From Halorhodospira halochloris (GTDB lineage Bacteria > Pseudomonadota > Gammaproteobacteria > Nitrococcales > Halorhodospiraceae), in contig NZ_AP017372.2 of assembly GCF_002356555.2 (NCBI RefSeq), positions 372,001-436,000 on the forward strand: a stretch of 64,000 nucleotides of DNA, given 5' to 3'. Shown one piece after another: positions 34,711 through 43,224 of the stretch (position 1 is the first letter of the stretch; each line of letters opens with the position of its first letter). The position numbers and the translations under genes are program-made. A model generated the notes under the pieces. It was not told the DNA's origin, did not search any database, and saw only the letters and a list, made by a program, of their open reading frames with translations.

Positions 34711-35022
34711 TTAGATGACCGTTACGATCAGTAACCGGCGTTCCTTCAAAATCGTTACCGCGACGTCAACCCGGTCATAAGCATCGTCCAATCGCATCCG
34801 GTACGTGTGGTGCTGATGCGGGGCCTGCGGCTCGTCGGCACGAGTTACTGCTCCTCGGCAAAGGACGTCGAGCACCCACGCGTCATGGACTCCACGCTCT
34901 CGCTGACGATCCCGCGCGTGCCGCGAAAACAGGACACTTGTTTCCTCCGACCCCGCCATGGTGTTGATGACGCGGGTCGCGAGTGCCAAGTCCGTTGGTG
35001 CCATCCGTAGCTGATCAAGCAT
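34711..35022 (-). CDS. DUF4258 toxin of a TAC module
   Basis: A 103-residue protein whose core VLFSRHARDRQRERGV, followed by a YRMRLDDAYDRVDVAVTIL strand and a final LIVTVI, is the DUF4258 family, an RNase-like fold used as a toxin. Starts at 35022 and at the internal ATG 34959 are both possible; the latter gives the compact domain. It is first in the order toxin-antitoxin-chaperone. Confidence 0.78.
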   Translation of the reverse strand: MLDQLRMAPTDLALATRVINTMAGSEETSVLFSRHARDRQRERGVHDAWVLDVLCRGAVTRADEPQAPHQHHTYRMRLDDAYDRVDVAVTILKERRLLIVTVI

Positions 35023-35028
35023 AGTTTG

Positions 35029-35214
35029 TTAGCAAAGTGCTAAGTCGTCAAGCTTGGTCAACGAAGTAGCGGCGTGGCCGACCGTCACAAATCCCCCCTT
35101 TCCCAACACCTTCACCTTATGCCGCTCCCGTAACTGCACGATCTGCTCCGTCGAGAGCACACCAATGGTGTCGTACGCGTCTTGCCCGAGGCCTTCTCCG
35201 CCGCTTCCTCGCAC
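35029..35214 (-). pseudogene. Fragment of nucleotide-sugar dehydrogenase C-terminus
   Basis: YDTIGVLSTEQIVQLRERHKVKVLGKG matches the last 25-30 residues of the intact enzyme at 48173. It is fused upstream to a TnpB start. Confidence 0.8.
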
Positions 35215-35332
35215 TGCGGTGCTCGGCTAGCGCCTCGTTCCATAACAGACAGTGAGCCCAGCGTTGGTGCTCCAACTCTGCGAGCTGGGCTTGCGTGGGG
35301 TAAAGCCGATATGTGACTTTGCGCTGGACCAT
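35215..35332 (-). pseudogene. IS200/IS605-type TnpB N-terminal fragment
   Basis: From ATG 35332 the frame reads RKVTYRLYPTQAQLAELEH, then WNEALAEHRS, the conserved start of OrfB/TnpB proteins. After about 40 residues it joins the dehydrogenase scrap. The nuclease domains are absent. Confidence 0.75.
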
Positions 35333-36158
35333 TCAATAAGTGTACACAGTACATCGAACAACAGGAAGCACCGGAATGATGGCGATGCGCGCCAAGCGCC
35401 GCTCACCCTCCGGGCGCTCGCCGCGGGCGATCGGATCGTCATCGAGACCCCCGGTGGGGGCGTCTGCGTGCCGCCGCCGGGTCTCCATACCCTCCAGTTG
35501 CGGTCTTGATAACCGTTGGCTGCTAAATTTCAGAAAAATCCCATATAAATAGGGAACTTTTCCCATATACATGGCCATGTTATGGGAGTAGTATCGTTCC
35601 TGCATTCGGGGAATGGAAGCCGCCCTACCGCGCCGCGCAGGAAGCGCTCGGATGCCCTAGGTAGTAGTCTAAGCACATGGATCTGTGCGGCCTATCTTAG
35701 GGGTTATGGCAAAGGATTGTCAGGCGGGGTAGGGTATGTCGAGACAGGGAGGCGTGAGGGATTACGCTAGTCAAGGCACGGATGCTGTAACGGGATGAGC
35801 GCGCCGGGGATGTGTGAGCAAGGATGCTGCCATCCCTAGAGCCCCAACTCGTGCGCTTTGGCGGCGGAGCGAGTGCAGCAAGGGGGCCTTCTCAAAGGGG
35901 CACACCAAGCCGCCAAGACCTATTACATGCTTGGGCCCTTGGAAAGCTCTTACAACGTTAGTTAGCAGGAATCGGGCAGCCAGCCTTGCGGGTCAGCCCC
36001 AGCTTAACTTCTTTGCGCTGGTGCGGATCGTGCTCGTTCTTCGCGGCCAGCTGGGCTAGAACCACACAGGCAAAGGGCTCGCCGGGGCCGATGTTGGGGC
36101 TGTCCTTGAGCATTGTGGCGAGCTTGGCGAAGGCGAGGGGGTCGGTTTGGTGCAATAC
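35333..36158. other. Non-coding part of long repeat copy C
   Basis: 35398-35865 repeats 25049-25470. The stretch 35865-36080 is extra relative to copy B, with no recognisable gene. A scrap of the sugar transferase (encoding ATMLKDSPNIGPGE) lies at about 36083-36137 just before the cytidylyltransferase end. Confidence 0.55.
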
Positions 36159-36908
36159 CTACGAAGGTGCCCAAAAATCTTTCGCTGCAGCCAAGTCCGC
36201 TTCCGAATCGACCTCAGCCCACCCATTCTCAACAAACGCCGCCCGCGCCTCCCAGCCGCTATCGATCAGATGCTGCAGGAAGCTGGTCATGTACATGTTG
36301 TCGTAGTCCTTGCCGTCGTAGGTGGCATCGCGGTCCATGGCGCGCCAGACGGCGGGGAGTTGGGGGACGAGGTCGGCACGGACCTTGAGAAGCCCCATAT
36401 ACTGACCCTGGATATCCTCGTAACTCGTCGGCTTCTTGCCCAGCTCGGTGACCCGATTGCCGTCGGTGAGCTTGAGGGTCTCGGCATCAGCCAGCGGGTC
36501 GTCCATACGCGCCTCCCAGTAACGGCGCCAGGCGCGATCGACGGTCAGGCAGACCGGGGCGTCGCACTCGAGCAGGGCGTTGAGCACTGGCGGCTCGTAA
36601 ACAATATCGCCGTAGGCAATGATCAGATCTTCGCCGCCATCCATGATCGACTCGGCGGCGAAGAGGGTGGCGACCATGTTGGTTTGATCGAAGCGCTCGT
36701 TGATGTGCAGCGTGATATCCGGGCGCTGCAGCCAATCGGCCCGGTAGCCGCCGACGACGTGGATATCTTCGATACCAGCGCCGCGCAGGACTTCGAGTTG
36801 GTGCTCAAGCAGAGGCTTGCCCTCAAGCTCGACCATGCACTTCGGCCGATCGTCGGTGAGCGGGCGCAGCCGGGTGCCTTGCCCGGCGGCCAAGATGATC
36901 GCTCTCAT
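36159..36908 (-). CDS. CTP:phosphoglutamine cytidylyltransferase-like nucleotidyltransferase, copy C
   Basis: Full length, 249 residues, with the same loop (AAGQGTRLRPLTDD, PKCMV) and Asp101 in AYGDIVYE as copy A. Differences are conservative (for example SVMAGSDE to SIMDGGED). It starts at ATG 36908 with an ATGA overlap to the hydrolase. This copy could be functional; the glutamine kinase would have to come from operon A. Confidence 0.78.
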   Translation of the reverse strand: MRAIILAAGQGTRLRPLTDDRPKCMVELEGKPLLEHQLEVLRGAGIEDIHVVGGYRADWLQRPDITLHINERFDQTNMVATLFAAESIMDGGEDLIIAYGDIVYEPPVLNALLECDAPVCLTVDRAWRRYWEARMDDPLADAETLKLTDGNRVTELGKKPTSYEDIQGQYMGLLKVRADLVPQLPAVWRAMDRDATYDGKDYDNMYMTSFLQHLIDSGWEARAAFVENGWAEVDSEADLAAAKDFWAPS

Positions 36909-37546
36909 GGGTTTGCTCCCAGATGAGTGGTGATGAGTTTTCGGTCGGCCTCGGCAGTGGGTGTGTCGCGCTCCGGGTGCCACATGATCCCCAGCCAGGG
37001 CAGATCACAGTGGCGCAGGGCCTCAACGCTGCCGTCCTCGGCCCAGGCCAGCGCCTCCAAGTCATCGCCGAGGGCGTCTCCCGGCACTCCGTAATCGTGG
37101 TAGCTATTGACGGTGCGTCGGCCATGGTTAAGCCACTCGCCGGTGACCGCATGCTCCACGGCTACATGGCCGGTCAGTGGGGCTAGATCCCCGCCCTGGT
37201 GGACCTGGATCATCTGCATGCCGCGACAGATGCCGAGCACCGGCACCCGGTGCAGCCGGGCGTAGGCCAGCGCGGCGCGCTCAAGGTTGTCGCGCTCTGG
37301 GGCCTGACCGATGTCATTGCCGCCACTAAGTACGATACCATCGGGGGCGAGGGCATCGAGATAGTCAGCAGCTGCGCGAGCGTCTTGCGCGGCATCACCT
37401 TGTGCCGCGGTTACCGCGCTGCATAAGGGAATAGGCAGAAAGCCCAGGGTCCAGAGCAGCCCGCTAAGACGCACGTCCAAGGCATCGCGGGTCTCATCGC
37501 GCCCGGAGATGGCATCGCGGCGCTGGCTGACGGCAATGCGCTTCAC
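36905..37546 (-). CDS. Gamma-glutamyl-CDP-amidate hydrolase-like protein, copy C
   Basis: 213 residues, identical to copy B as far as I can compare and closely similar to copy A, with the Cys-His-Glu triad intact. It overlaps the kinase fragment and the cytidylyltransferase by four bases each. Confidence 0.78.
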   Translation of the reverse strand: MKRIAVSQRRDAISGRDETRDALDVRLSGLLWTLGFLPIPLCSAVTAAQGDAAQDARAAADYLDALAPDGIVLSGGNDIGQAPERDNLERAALAYARLHRVPVLGICRGMQMIQVHQGGDLAPLTGHVAVEHAVTGEWLNHGRRTVNSYHDYGVPGDALGDDLEALAWAEDGSVEALRHCDLPWLGIMWHPERDTPTAEADRKLITTHLGANP

Positions 37547-37778
37547 CGGATCACCCGCAGAATCTGTCGCGGGGGATCGAGCTCCAGCACTCGGGCCTGA
37601 GCGACCTCGCGGTAGCGCTGCTCACCGACGCCGATGGCCGCCGGCAGACCAAACTCCGCGGCGCGGATGGCCATGTGGGAGTTGGCGCCGCCGAAGAGCG
37701 TGATCAGACCGGCAATTCCCTGGCCGAAGAGCCAGTCGTAGCCCGGGTCAGCTTGCGGAATCAGGGCGATGCGTCCGG
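37543..37778 (-). pseudogene. Glutamine-kinase-like gene, C-terminal fragment, copy C
   Basis: Same 78-residue phosphohistidine-domain fragment as copy B with the same 5' joint. The histidine of GGANSHMAIRA is kept. Confidence 0.88.
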
Positions 37779-37810
37779 TTGGGGTCGAACTCGTCGAGGC
37801 CTGGCTCTAT

Positions 37811-38197
37811 CTAGACGGTACGGATAGGCCCCGGATACTGCGAGAGCTGATGATCGCTGGTCAGCAGCGTGTAGCCCTCGACATCAGCCTGCGCGATCAG
37901 CATGCGGTCAAAGGGATCCTTATGGAGGTCTGGAAGGCTGCCTACGGCGAGGGCATGGGCGCCACGGATCGCTAACTCCTCGTAGCCGTGTTCCAAGAGC
38001 TCGCGCCGGAGCACGGAAGGCTCCACCCGGAAGTCACTACGGTCGAGACCGCGCTTGATGGTGATCTCCCACAGGCTCGCAACGCTGTAGGCGAGCTGAT
38101 AGTCCGGATCGAGGAGGAGGTCTCGCGCTTGCTGAGGTAGGCGCGGGGAGTCCGCTGCTGCCCAGAGCAGGATGTGGGTATCAAGGAGCAGATGCAT
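37811..38197 (-). CDS. VapC-like PIN-domain toxin, copy C
   Basis: About 128 residues, start at ATG 38197 as in copy B (LLLDTHILLWAA), with the Asp/Glu set intact. Two residues shorter than copy B. Two nearly identical toxin-antitoxin pairs in one locus should cross-neutralise. Confidence 0.87.
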   Translation of the reverse strand: MHLLLDTHILLWAAADSPRLPQQARDLLLDPDYQLAYSVASLWEITIKRGLDRSDFRVEPSVLRRELLEHGYEELAIRGAHALAVGSLPDLHKDPFDRMLIAQADVEGYTLLTSDHQLSQYPGPIRTV

Positions 38198-38447
38198 TCG
38201 GATCCTCTCCCTGGAAGGCGTCGAGGATCGCTTGCCCACCGAGCCGGACGAAGGCGTCAGGCACCTCGATCTGCCCCTTCAGGAAGCCGACGCGCTGACT
38301 GGTTCCAGGCTGCGGTGACTCAAAACGGGATAGGCGCGCGATCGGTTGGCCCGATCGAGCGATGATGACCGACTCCCCCTGGCTGACCTTATCGAGGAGG
38401 CGGGAGAGGTGGGTCTTGGCCTCATGGATGTTGACGGTCTCTGTCAT
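38181..38447 (-). CDS. Phd/YefM-type antitoxin, copy C
   Basis: 88 residues, same as copy B except for a few changes in the toxin-binding arm (PDDFDRLG to PDAFVRLG). First gene of the pair, overlapping the PIN gene by 17 bases. Confidence 0.87.
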   Translation of the reverse strand: MTETVNIHEAKTHLSRLLDKVSQGESVIIARSGQPIARLSRFESPQPGTSQRVGFLKGQIEVPDAFVRLGGQAILDAFQGEDPNASAP

Positions 38448-38487
38448 GGAGCCCCGCTGGTGTTTACGTTGAACTTAGGCAATTAGG

Positions 38488-39648
38488 CTAGACTACGAGC
38501 ATCGCCGAGCGCCACGGCTGGATGCGGATCCCCCGCTGCTCACGCGCCTCGCTGCCGGCGTAGATCAGCCGCGCTCCGGCGGCCTCGTCGCCGGCGAGCT
38601 CGCACCAGCGCTCCAGACCGCGGAGGGCATCGCGGGTCACCGTCGCTCCGGCCTTGATCTCCACCGGCTGCAGGCGGCCGCCGCGCTCGATCACCAGATC
38701 GACCTCGCGCCCGGCCCGATCGCGCCAAAAGTAGAGATTGGAGGGACGTCCGGCGTTCCAGCGCGCCTTCAGGTGCTCGGCGACCACCCAAGTCTCGAAT
38801 AGTGCGCCGCGTAGCGGGTGGGTGTCGATCTGCTGCGCAGACTCGATGCCGAGCAGCCAGGACGCCAAGCCGGTATCGAGCATATAGAGTTTCGGCGTCT
38901 TGACCAGGCGCTTGTTGAAGTTGTTGTGGTGCGGCGGCAGCCGATGGATGATGTAGCTGGCCTCGAGCACGGAGAGCCACTCCCGGATCGTGTTGTGGCT
39001 GACGCCGGTCTCCTCGGCGAGCGCGGATTGGTTGAGCAGCTGCCCGGTCCGTCCCGCCGTCAAGCGCAGGAAGCGCTGGAACAGGGTCAGGTCGCGGACG
39101 CCGAGTAGCTGACGGACGTCGCGCTCAAGGTAGGTCTGGACGTAGGAGCCGTACCAGAGGGTGGGCTCCACGGGGCGGTCGTAGATCGGCGGGTAGCCGC
39201 CCCGCCAAAGCGCCTCGTTGAGCTGCTCCGGTAGCTGCTGCGCAGCCTGGAGCTCGTCGCGCGCGAACGGCAGAAGCGCCAGCATGCCGACTCGTCCGGC
39301 GAGGCTCTGGGTCACGGCCGAGACCATCCCGAATTGTTGTGAGCCGGTCAGAATCCACTCGCCGAGCCGACCGCTCTGGTCGACGCGTCCCTGCAGGTAG
39401 GAGAGTAGCGCCGGACAGCGCTGGACCTCGTCCAGAACAGCCCCTCCCGGAAATTGGGCGAGGAAGCCACGCGGGTCGTCGGTGGCGAACTCCCGCTGGT
39501 CCGGGTCCTCCAGGGAGGTGTAGGGGTGGTCCGCAAAGAGCGCCCGGACGAGGGTGCTCTTGCCGGATTGGCGGGGCCCGGTGACGGCGACCACCGGGAA
39601 GCTGGCAGCCAGCTGCTCGAGCGTGGCCTGGGCGTGCCTCGGAATCAT
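38488..39648 (-). CDS. AAA ATPase with DUF4143 C-terminal domain
   Basis: 386 residues from the ATG at 39648 (MIPRHAQATLEQLAA), preferred over an ATG at 39780 because family members start at this helix. Walker A is GPRQSGKST, Walker B region AVLDEVQRCPALL, sensor LTGSQQF. The C-terminal DUF4143 part has NTIREWLSVLEASYII, KLYMLDTGLASWLLG and FWRDRAGREVDLVIE, a PD-(D/E)XK-nuclease-like motif. Such proteins are common singletons in genomic islands; role unknown, often proposed in defence or addiction. Confidence 0.85.
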   Translation of the reverse strand: MIPRHAQATLEQLAASFPVVAVTGPRQSGKSTLVRALFADHPYTSLEDPDQREFATDDPRGFLAQFPGGAVLDEVQRCPALLSYLQGRVDQSGRLGEWILTGSQQFGMVSAVTQSLAGRVGMLALLPFARDELQAAQQLPEQLNEALWRGGYPPIYDRPVEPTLWYGSYVQTYLERDVRQLLGVRDLTLFQRFLRLTAGRTGQLLNQSALAEETGVSHNTIREWLSVLEASYIIHRLPPHHNNFNKRLVKTPKLYMLDTGLASWLLGIESAQQIDTHPLRGALFETWVVAEHLKARWNAGRPSNLYFWRDRAGREVDLVIERGGRLQPVEIKAGATVTRDALRGLERWCELAGDEAAGARLIYAGSEAREQRGIRIQPWRSAMLVV

Positions 39649-40222
39649 GTGCTGATTGTAAGCGGCACTTACAGTTAGCACAAGCCATGGCGCGTGCAAC
39701 GCGGTTAGGCGCGCGGTTCCGAGTCCACCGTGCAGAGCCTGCTCGGCGGTCGGATGCAGCACATCCCTGTCGGTGGTCAAATGCTACGCACTTGCGGGCT
39801 GCGCGGCGCTTCGCTCGCACGTTCTCCAATAAGCCCCACACGGCGCGCCAAGAGGCGGCCCACCGCCCGGGTGACCGGCAGACGACACCGCCCCCTGTGT
39901 CCGGTTACGGCGTCAGGACACATTCCCACGCGCGTTGTGGGCCTTCCAGAGCAATGCCGGGTGGCTCTGCACAAGAGCCGTGAGCCGCGGATCCAGATCC
40001 AGCACCTCGGCGCGAATCTCACCGTGGTCCAGATGCAAAGGTGGCGGGCACTATCGGCGGTGGCGGCCGGCGTGTCGCAGAAGCGTTGCATGCGTGGCTG
40101 ACCCCGCGCGATCCCACTGGGGTCTATCGCCTGATGCTCGATCTGATGCTGCTCCTCGGTTTGTGGGTGCGCGAGTGCCGAATCGTCGTGGCGCTCCCGG
40201 AGCTCATCCGCGACGTTGGTGG
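39649..40222. other. Intergenic region with gene scraps
   Basis: No whole gene. Near 40040-40085 a minus-strand scrap matches part of the NYN gene region (the stretch encoding CDTPAATADSARHLC). At about 40077-40180 the plus strand repeats the start of the small gene at 43225 (EALHAWL, RDPTGVYRLMLDLMLLLGL). The rest has no feature I can support. Confidence 0.5.
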
Positions 40223-40621
40223 TCAGTCGTCGATGAGCTTCAGCCCGTAGGGCCGGTAGTCGGCAAAGGCGCTGTCGGCGGAGAGCAGGGTGAGGTGCTC
40301 TTGGATGGCGCAGTGGATGAGCAGCCGGTCGAATGGGTCGCGGTGGCCGATCTGGGGGAGGCGATGGAAGGTGGCGAACAACCCTGTCGACGCCTCGCGG
40401 ATGCGTAGGCCCGCCCGCTCGGCGTAGTCCGGCAACTCGTCCGGTGTCACGCCCTCGAGCGTGAGCTTCCCAAGGGAGAACTTCAGCGAGATCTCCCAAA
40501 AGGTCACGCCTGAGACGTACACGGCCTCGGCTTCTTCGATGGCAGCCATGATGCGAGGCGGGATGCGATTCGGCGCCATGAGGAACCAGAGCAGGATGTG
40601 GGTATCCGCGAGGCACCTCAT
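40223..40621 (-). CDS. VapC-like PIN-domain toxin
   Basis: A 132-residue PIN protein: CLADTHILLWFL (first Asp), TFWEISLKFSLGKL (Glu), HRDPFDRLLIHCA (C-terminal Asp pair). It overlaps the antitoxin by four bases (ATGA). Different from the copies at 26735 and 37811 but of the same branch. Confidence 0.88.
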   Translation of the reverse strand: MRCLADTHILLWFLMAPNRIPPRIMAAIEEAEAVYVSGVTFWEISLKFSLGKLTLEGVTPDELPDYAERAGLRIREASTGLFATFHRLPQIGHRDPFDRLLIHCAIQEHLTLLSADSAFADYRPYGLKLIDD

Positions 40622-40869
40622 GGCCCGCCAATCATGTCCTCATCGCTCAAGGCACTGTCCTCGTGGAACGCGAAGGAGGCCCGCTCCTGCAACAGCCCCG
40701 GCTTGAGGGCGGTGCTTTGCTGCTGGCGATATTTCTCGTAGGGCACGAGGACGGCCACCTTCTCGTGTCCGCGGCCGAATTCCAGCACGAACTCTTCGCC
40801 CTCGGTGCGGATCCGCTCGAGGATCTCCGAGAGGTGGGCCTTCATCTCCCCGACTTGGACGGTGCGCAT
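40618..40869 (-). CDS. Phd-like antitoxin partner
   Basis: 83 residues from the ATG at 40869. The N-terminus VQVGEMKAHLSEILERIRTEGEE is the Phd/YefM DNA-binding form, the C-terminal arm FAFHEDSALSDEDMIGG is acidic and toxin-binding. The longer frame upstream of 40869 is epimerase scrap and is not part of this gene. Confidence 0.85.
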   Translation of the reverse strand: MRTVQVGEMKAHLSEILERIRTEGEEFVLEFGRGHEKVAVLVPYEKYRQQQSTALKPGLLQERASFAFHEDSALSDEDMIGGP

Positions 40870-40949
40870 GGCGACGACCTCACAGTGGGATCCTCTATAA
40901 AATTGCTGCGAGAATGACAACTTGTCAAGTTGATGTCGGGGCAGGTAGC

Positions 40950-41169
40950 GCTTCTCGGCCTCGATGCCGAGCTCGCGCTCGAGGACCTCGACGAAGCGCA
41001 TCAGCGGCACCGGCTCGTCGGCGCCGATGTTGTAGAGCCGCCTAATCCGTCTATCCGTTTGCGGAAGGCGATGGTATCCCGCTTGCTCATCGAGCTCAGC
41101 GTAGGTGTCCACGAAGTCCGGGTACTTGGAACCGCTTGTTCGGGGTGTGTCGAGCATCTGCTCGCCCGG
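40950..41169 (-). pseudogene. Epimerase and MqsA-type scraps
   Basis: The minus strand repeats the IGADEPVPLMRFVEVLEREL end of the UDP-glucuronate-epimerase-type gene with the short TDRRIRR joint seen at 27640 and 30560. No complete gene. Confidence 0.6.
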
Positions 41170-41277
41170 ACATGTCACCAATCAGCCCAAAAAAAGGGTG
41201 ATTGGCCGCAGTCCCGCCACCGGGGGAGCGATACCGTGCAGGCAACTCTCGTCATCCGACATTGAGGAGTTGCTGAT
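41170..41277 (+). promoter_or_regulatory. R2 leader, copy 2, with stem-loop
   Basis: Hairpin CCAATCA-G-CCC(A7)GGG-TGATTGG at 41178..41205, a well-paired stem with an A-rich loop, then a conserved spacer with CCACCGGGGGAGCGATACCG and a ribosome site GAGGAG about 10 bases before the ATG at 41278. Conservation with 32336..32442 extends over the whole leader, which suggests either recent duplication or a working 5' UTR. Confidence 0.5.
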
Positions 41278-41742
41278 ATGAAAACTGTGCGCCTTGAAAT
41301 TCATGATGTCCAGGAAGTTTCGATCCAGAAAATCTATTGCCCTGTCGAGCTGAATCGGCGTTTGTGCCCGATCGATAAGCGTGAGTGGGTTCCGAAGAAC
41401 ATCGGAATGCTTGCGCGTGTTCCGATCCCGGTCGCTCGATACAGAAATCGCTATTACGTTTTACAGGAAAGCGACTGGGTAAAAATCGCGGCGCTGCGCA
41501 AGGCTGGATTCAGCGATGAAGCCCTGTGTTGCCTGGTCGTGGGTGGGATCACGAAGACCGCCATGGAAACGATTTACGAGACCTCGTCGGAACTGCAAGC
41601 GGCTGCGGCGCCCCGGTACCCGGCGCACAGCCTGGCGGAGCATCTGCGTAGTAAACAGGAGCCACATGGAATTCGGGCGATTGAGCGCGGTTTTGGGTTC
41701 GCGCCGGGTGCCCTCGCGAAGAGCAAAATTCGTAAGGAATAG
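41278..41742 (+). CDS. Unknown protein, first gene of an R2-led operon
   Basis: 154 residues with no recognised domain. It starts VRLEIHDVQEVSIQKIYCPV, has IPVARYRNRYYVLQESDWVK in the middle and ends basic. It is one of four closely spaced plus-strand frames (41278-43461) with GC-rich codon use. The next gene starts four bases after its stop. Confidence 0.5.
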   Translation: MKTVRLEIHDVQEVSIQKIYCPVELNRRLCPIDKREWVPKNIGMLARVPIPVARYRNRYYVLQESDWVKIAALRKAGFSDEALCCLVVGGITKTAMETIYETSSELQAAAAPRYPAHSLAEHLRSKQEPHGIRAIERGFGFAPGALAKSKIRKE

Positions 41743-41746
41743 CGCG

Positions 41747-42526
41747 ATGAATCCGGATTACGTGGATGAGCCGCATCCTGAAGCTGATCCGATGGGGGCA
41801 GTGGGCGATGCTCTGTCCCCGGTGCTCGCGGCGATCCCCGGTACCGACGCGACGCCGTCGGATCAGCGCAGCTGGGAGACGTTCGCCCGGCAGCTTCCGC
41901 TGCCCGAGGACGGCCGCGGACTGTGGGGCGAGGGCGTTGTTGACCGGCTCGAACGTCTCGTCGGTGCCATCGAGGTAACGGTACCCGAGGCCGTGGAGCG
42001 AGCAACCGCGCAGGCGTGGCTCCAGGCGGCTCGCACGTCGCTCAAACTGCTGCAAGCGGCGCAGCGCCGCGAGCCGCCGGATCCGGCTTGCGAGAGTCCG
42101 CGGGCTCACGGGATTTACCGGAGCGCGCCGGTCTACGCCGCGCTTCTGGAGAACCCGGCGCATATCTGGGATCCGGATTACCTTGCGCTGGCGCACGTCT
42201 GGTGGCGGTTTCGGGTCTTCCGAGGGTCCGTCAAAGGGCAGCGGCGCTATCAGGTGGTGAAGGAGTGGCGATACTCGGCCGCCCCGGAGCTCGCCAAGAA
42301 CCAAGAGGTCGTAGACGCGTTACGGCAAGCTGCCCACGGCGGCAGCTCGGAGGATGTCGGCCATGAGCTGTTGCGAATCGCCGAGGATGGGGGCGTGCCG
42401 CAGGCGCTCGAAGAGCGTTTGAAGAGTCTGGGATGCTTCCTCGCTTACCCGCCAAGGACCCGCATGGGTCACTCGGGGCCGCGGTCGCGTGCCGGTCTGG
42501 CCTCGCCCAGGCGTTTCATGATCTGA
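41747..42526 (+). CDS. Unknown protein, second gene of the R2-led operon
   Basis: 259 residues from the ATG at 41747. Contains HGIYRSAPVYAALLENPAHI and DYLALAHVWWRFRVFRG, neither of which I can assign. The first 40 residues are acidic. It overlaps the next frame by about 90 bases, so one of the two ends may be mis-set by a frameshift. Confidence 0.5.
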   Translation: MNPDYVDEPHPEADPMGAVGDALSPVLAAIPGTDATPSDQRSWETFARQLPLPEDGRGLWGEGVVDRLERLVGAIEVTVPEAVERATAQAWLQAARTSLKLLQAAQRREPPDPACESPRAHGIYRSAPVYAALLENPAHIWDPDYLALAHVWWRFRVFRGSVKGQRRYQVVKEWRYSAAPELAKNQEVVDALRQAAHGGSSEDVGHELLRIAEDGGVPQALEERLKSLGCFLAYPPRTRMGHSGPRSRAGLASPRRFMI

Positions 42527-43224
42527 CCGAGGCGTGGATGGCGTGGATTGGCTGGCAGGATGCGGGGCAGGGCGCTTTGCCGCTGATCCAGCCGGGCGCG
42601 GGCCAGGCCGCCATCGGTTCCGAGCACGCCCCGGGGATGGACGAGGTCCGGGCGTTTGCGACGGGGCTCCAGAGAGCGCTCCGGCGGGATGCGCGCACCC
42701 TGGGGCGCCCTCGTGGTTCGAGCGAAGATGCCAACCTGGTCGGCAAGCGTTTGCTACGGGACGCGGCGCTGTACGTTTGGCTGCAGGCGGCGCTGAGCAC
42801 CGCGGCCCGCGGCGTCGTGCATCCGGCTCCACGCCGCTACGGGCGAAGCGACTTTCATCCGCTGGCGCTGATCGCTGACAAGAGCGGCCACAGCACCTGG
42901 TTCAAGCGCGAGAATCCGAGTGGGTCGCCGATCGCGAGGGCGGGCGCATCGAGTTCGACAGCTATTGCGTCCTACTCGGTGGCCTCACCCTGGCGCTCGG
43001 TCTGGACCGGATTCAGACACTCGACCCGCCGCGCGGGCAGCCACAGGCCTGGTTACACGCCGCGTGGGTGTGGCTCGGTCTTCCGAAAAAGGTGTCGCAG
43101 CAGGGGATCACAAAACACTGGCGGGACCTGGCGCGGCGGCATCACAGCGACTTGGTGGTGCACTACTGGCGTGGCGAACGTTCGATGACCCCGCTGGATG
43201 CGCGGGCGCGCAGCCGCGATCAAT
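42433..43224 (+). pseudogene. Unknown protein, third gene of the R2-led operon, frameshifted
   Basis: The frame from 42433 is GC-rich and regular to about 42910 (SGLAQAFHDLTEAWMAWIG, LLRDAALYVWLQAAL, FKRE). Beyond that, a different frame carries the plausible protein: EWVADREGGRIEFDSYCVLL, then AWLHAAWVWLGLPKKVSQQG and DLARRHHSDLVVHYWRGERS. A single-base change near 42905-42920 would join them. No family recognised. Confidence 0.45.

Larger units (their letters stand above)
35398..38500. repeat. Long direct repeat, copy C (first copy 25049..27460)
   Basis: Same order and orientation of contents as copy B. The 3' edge lies just upstream of the Phd antitoxin start, after the shared string GTTTACGTTGAACTTAG. 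The copies are direct repeats about 10 kb apart, so unequal crossing-over could delete or amplify the AbiE, PIN and TAC modules between them. Confidence 0.85.

Noticed and set aside
41516-42526. A 336-codon start upstream of 41747 for the second R2-operon gene
   Set aside because: The extra residues overlap the first gene in another frame, while the ATG at 41747 lies four bases after that gene's stop.
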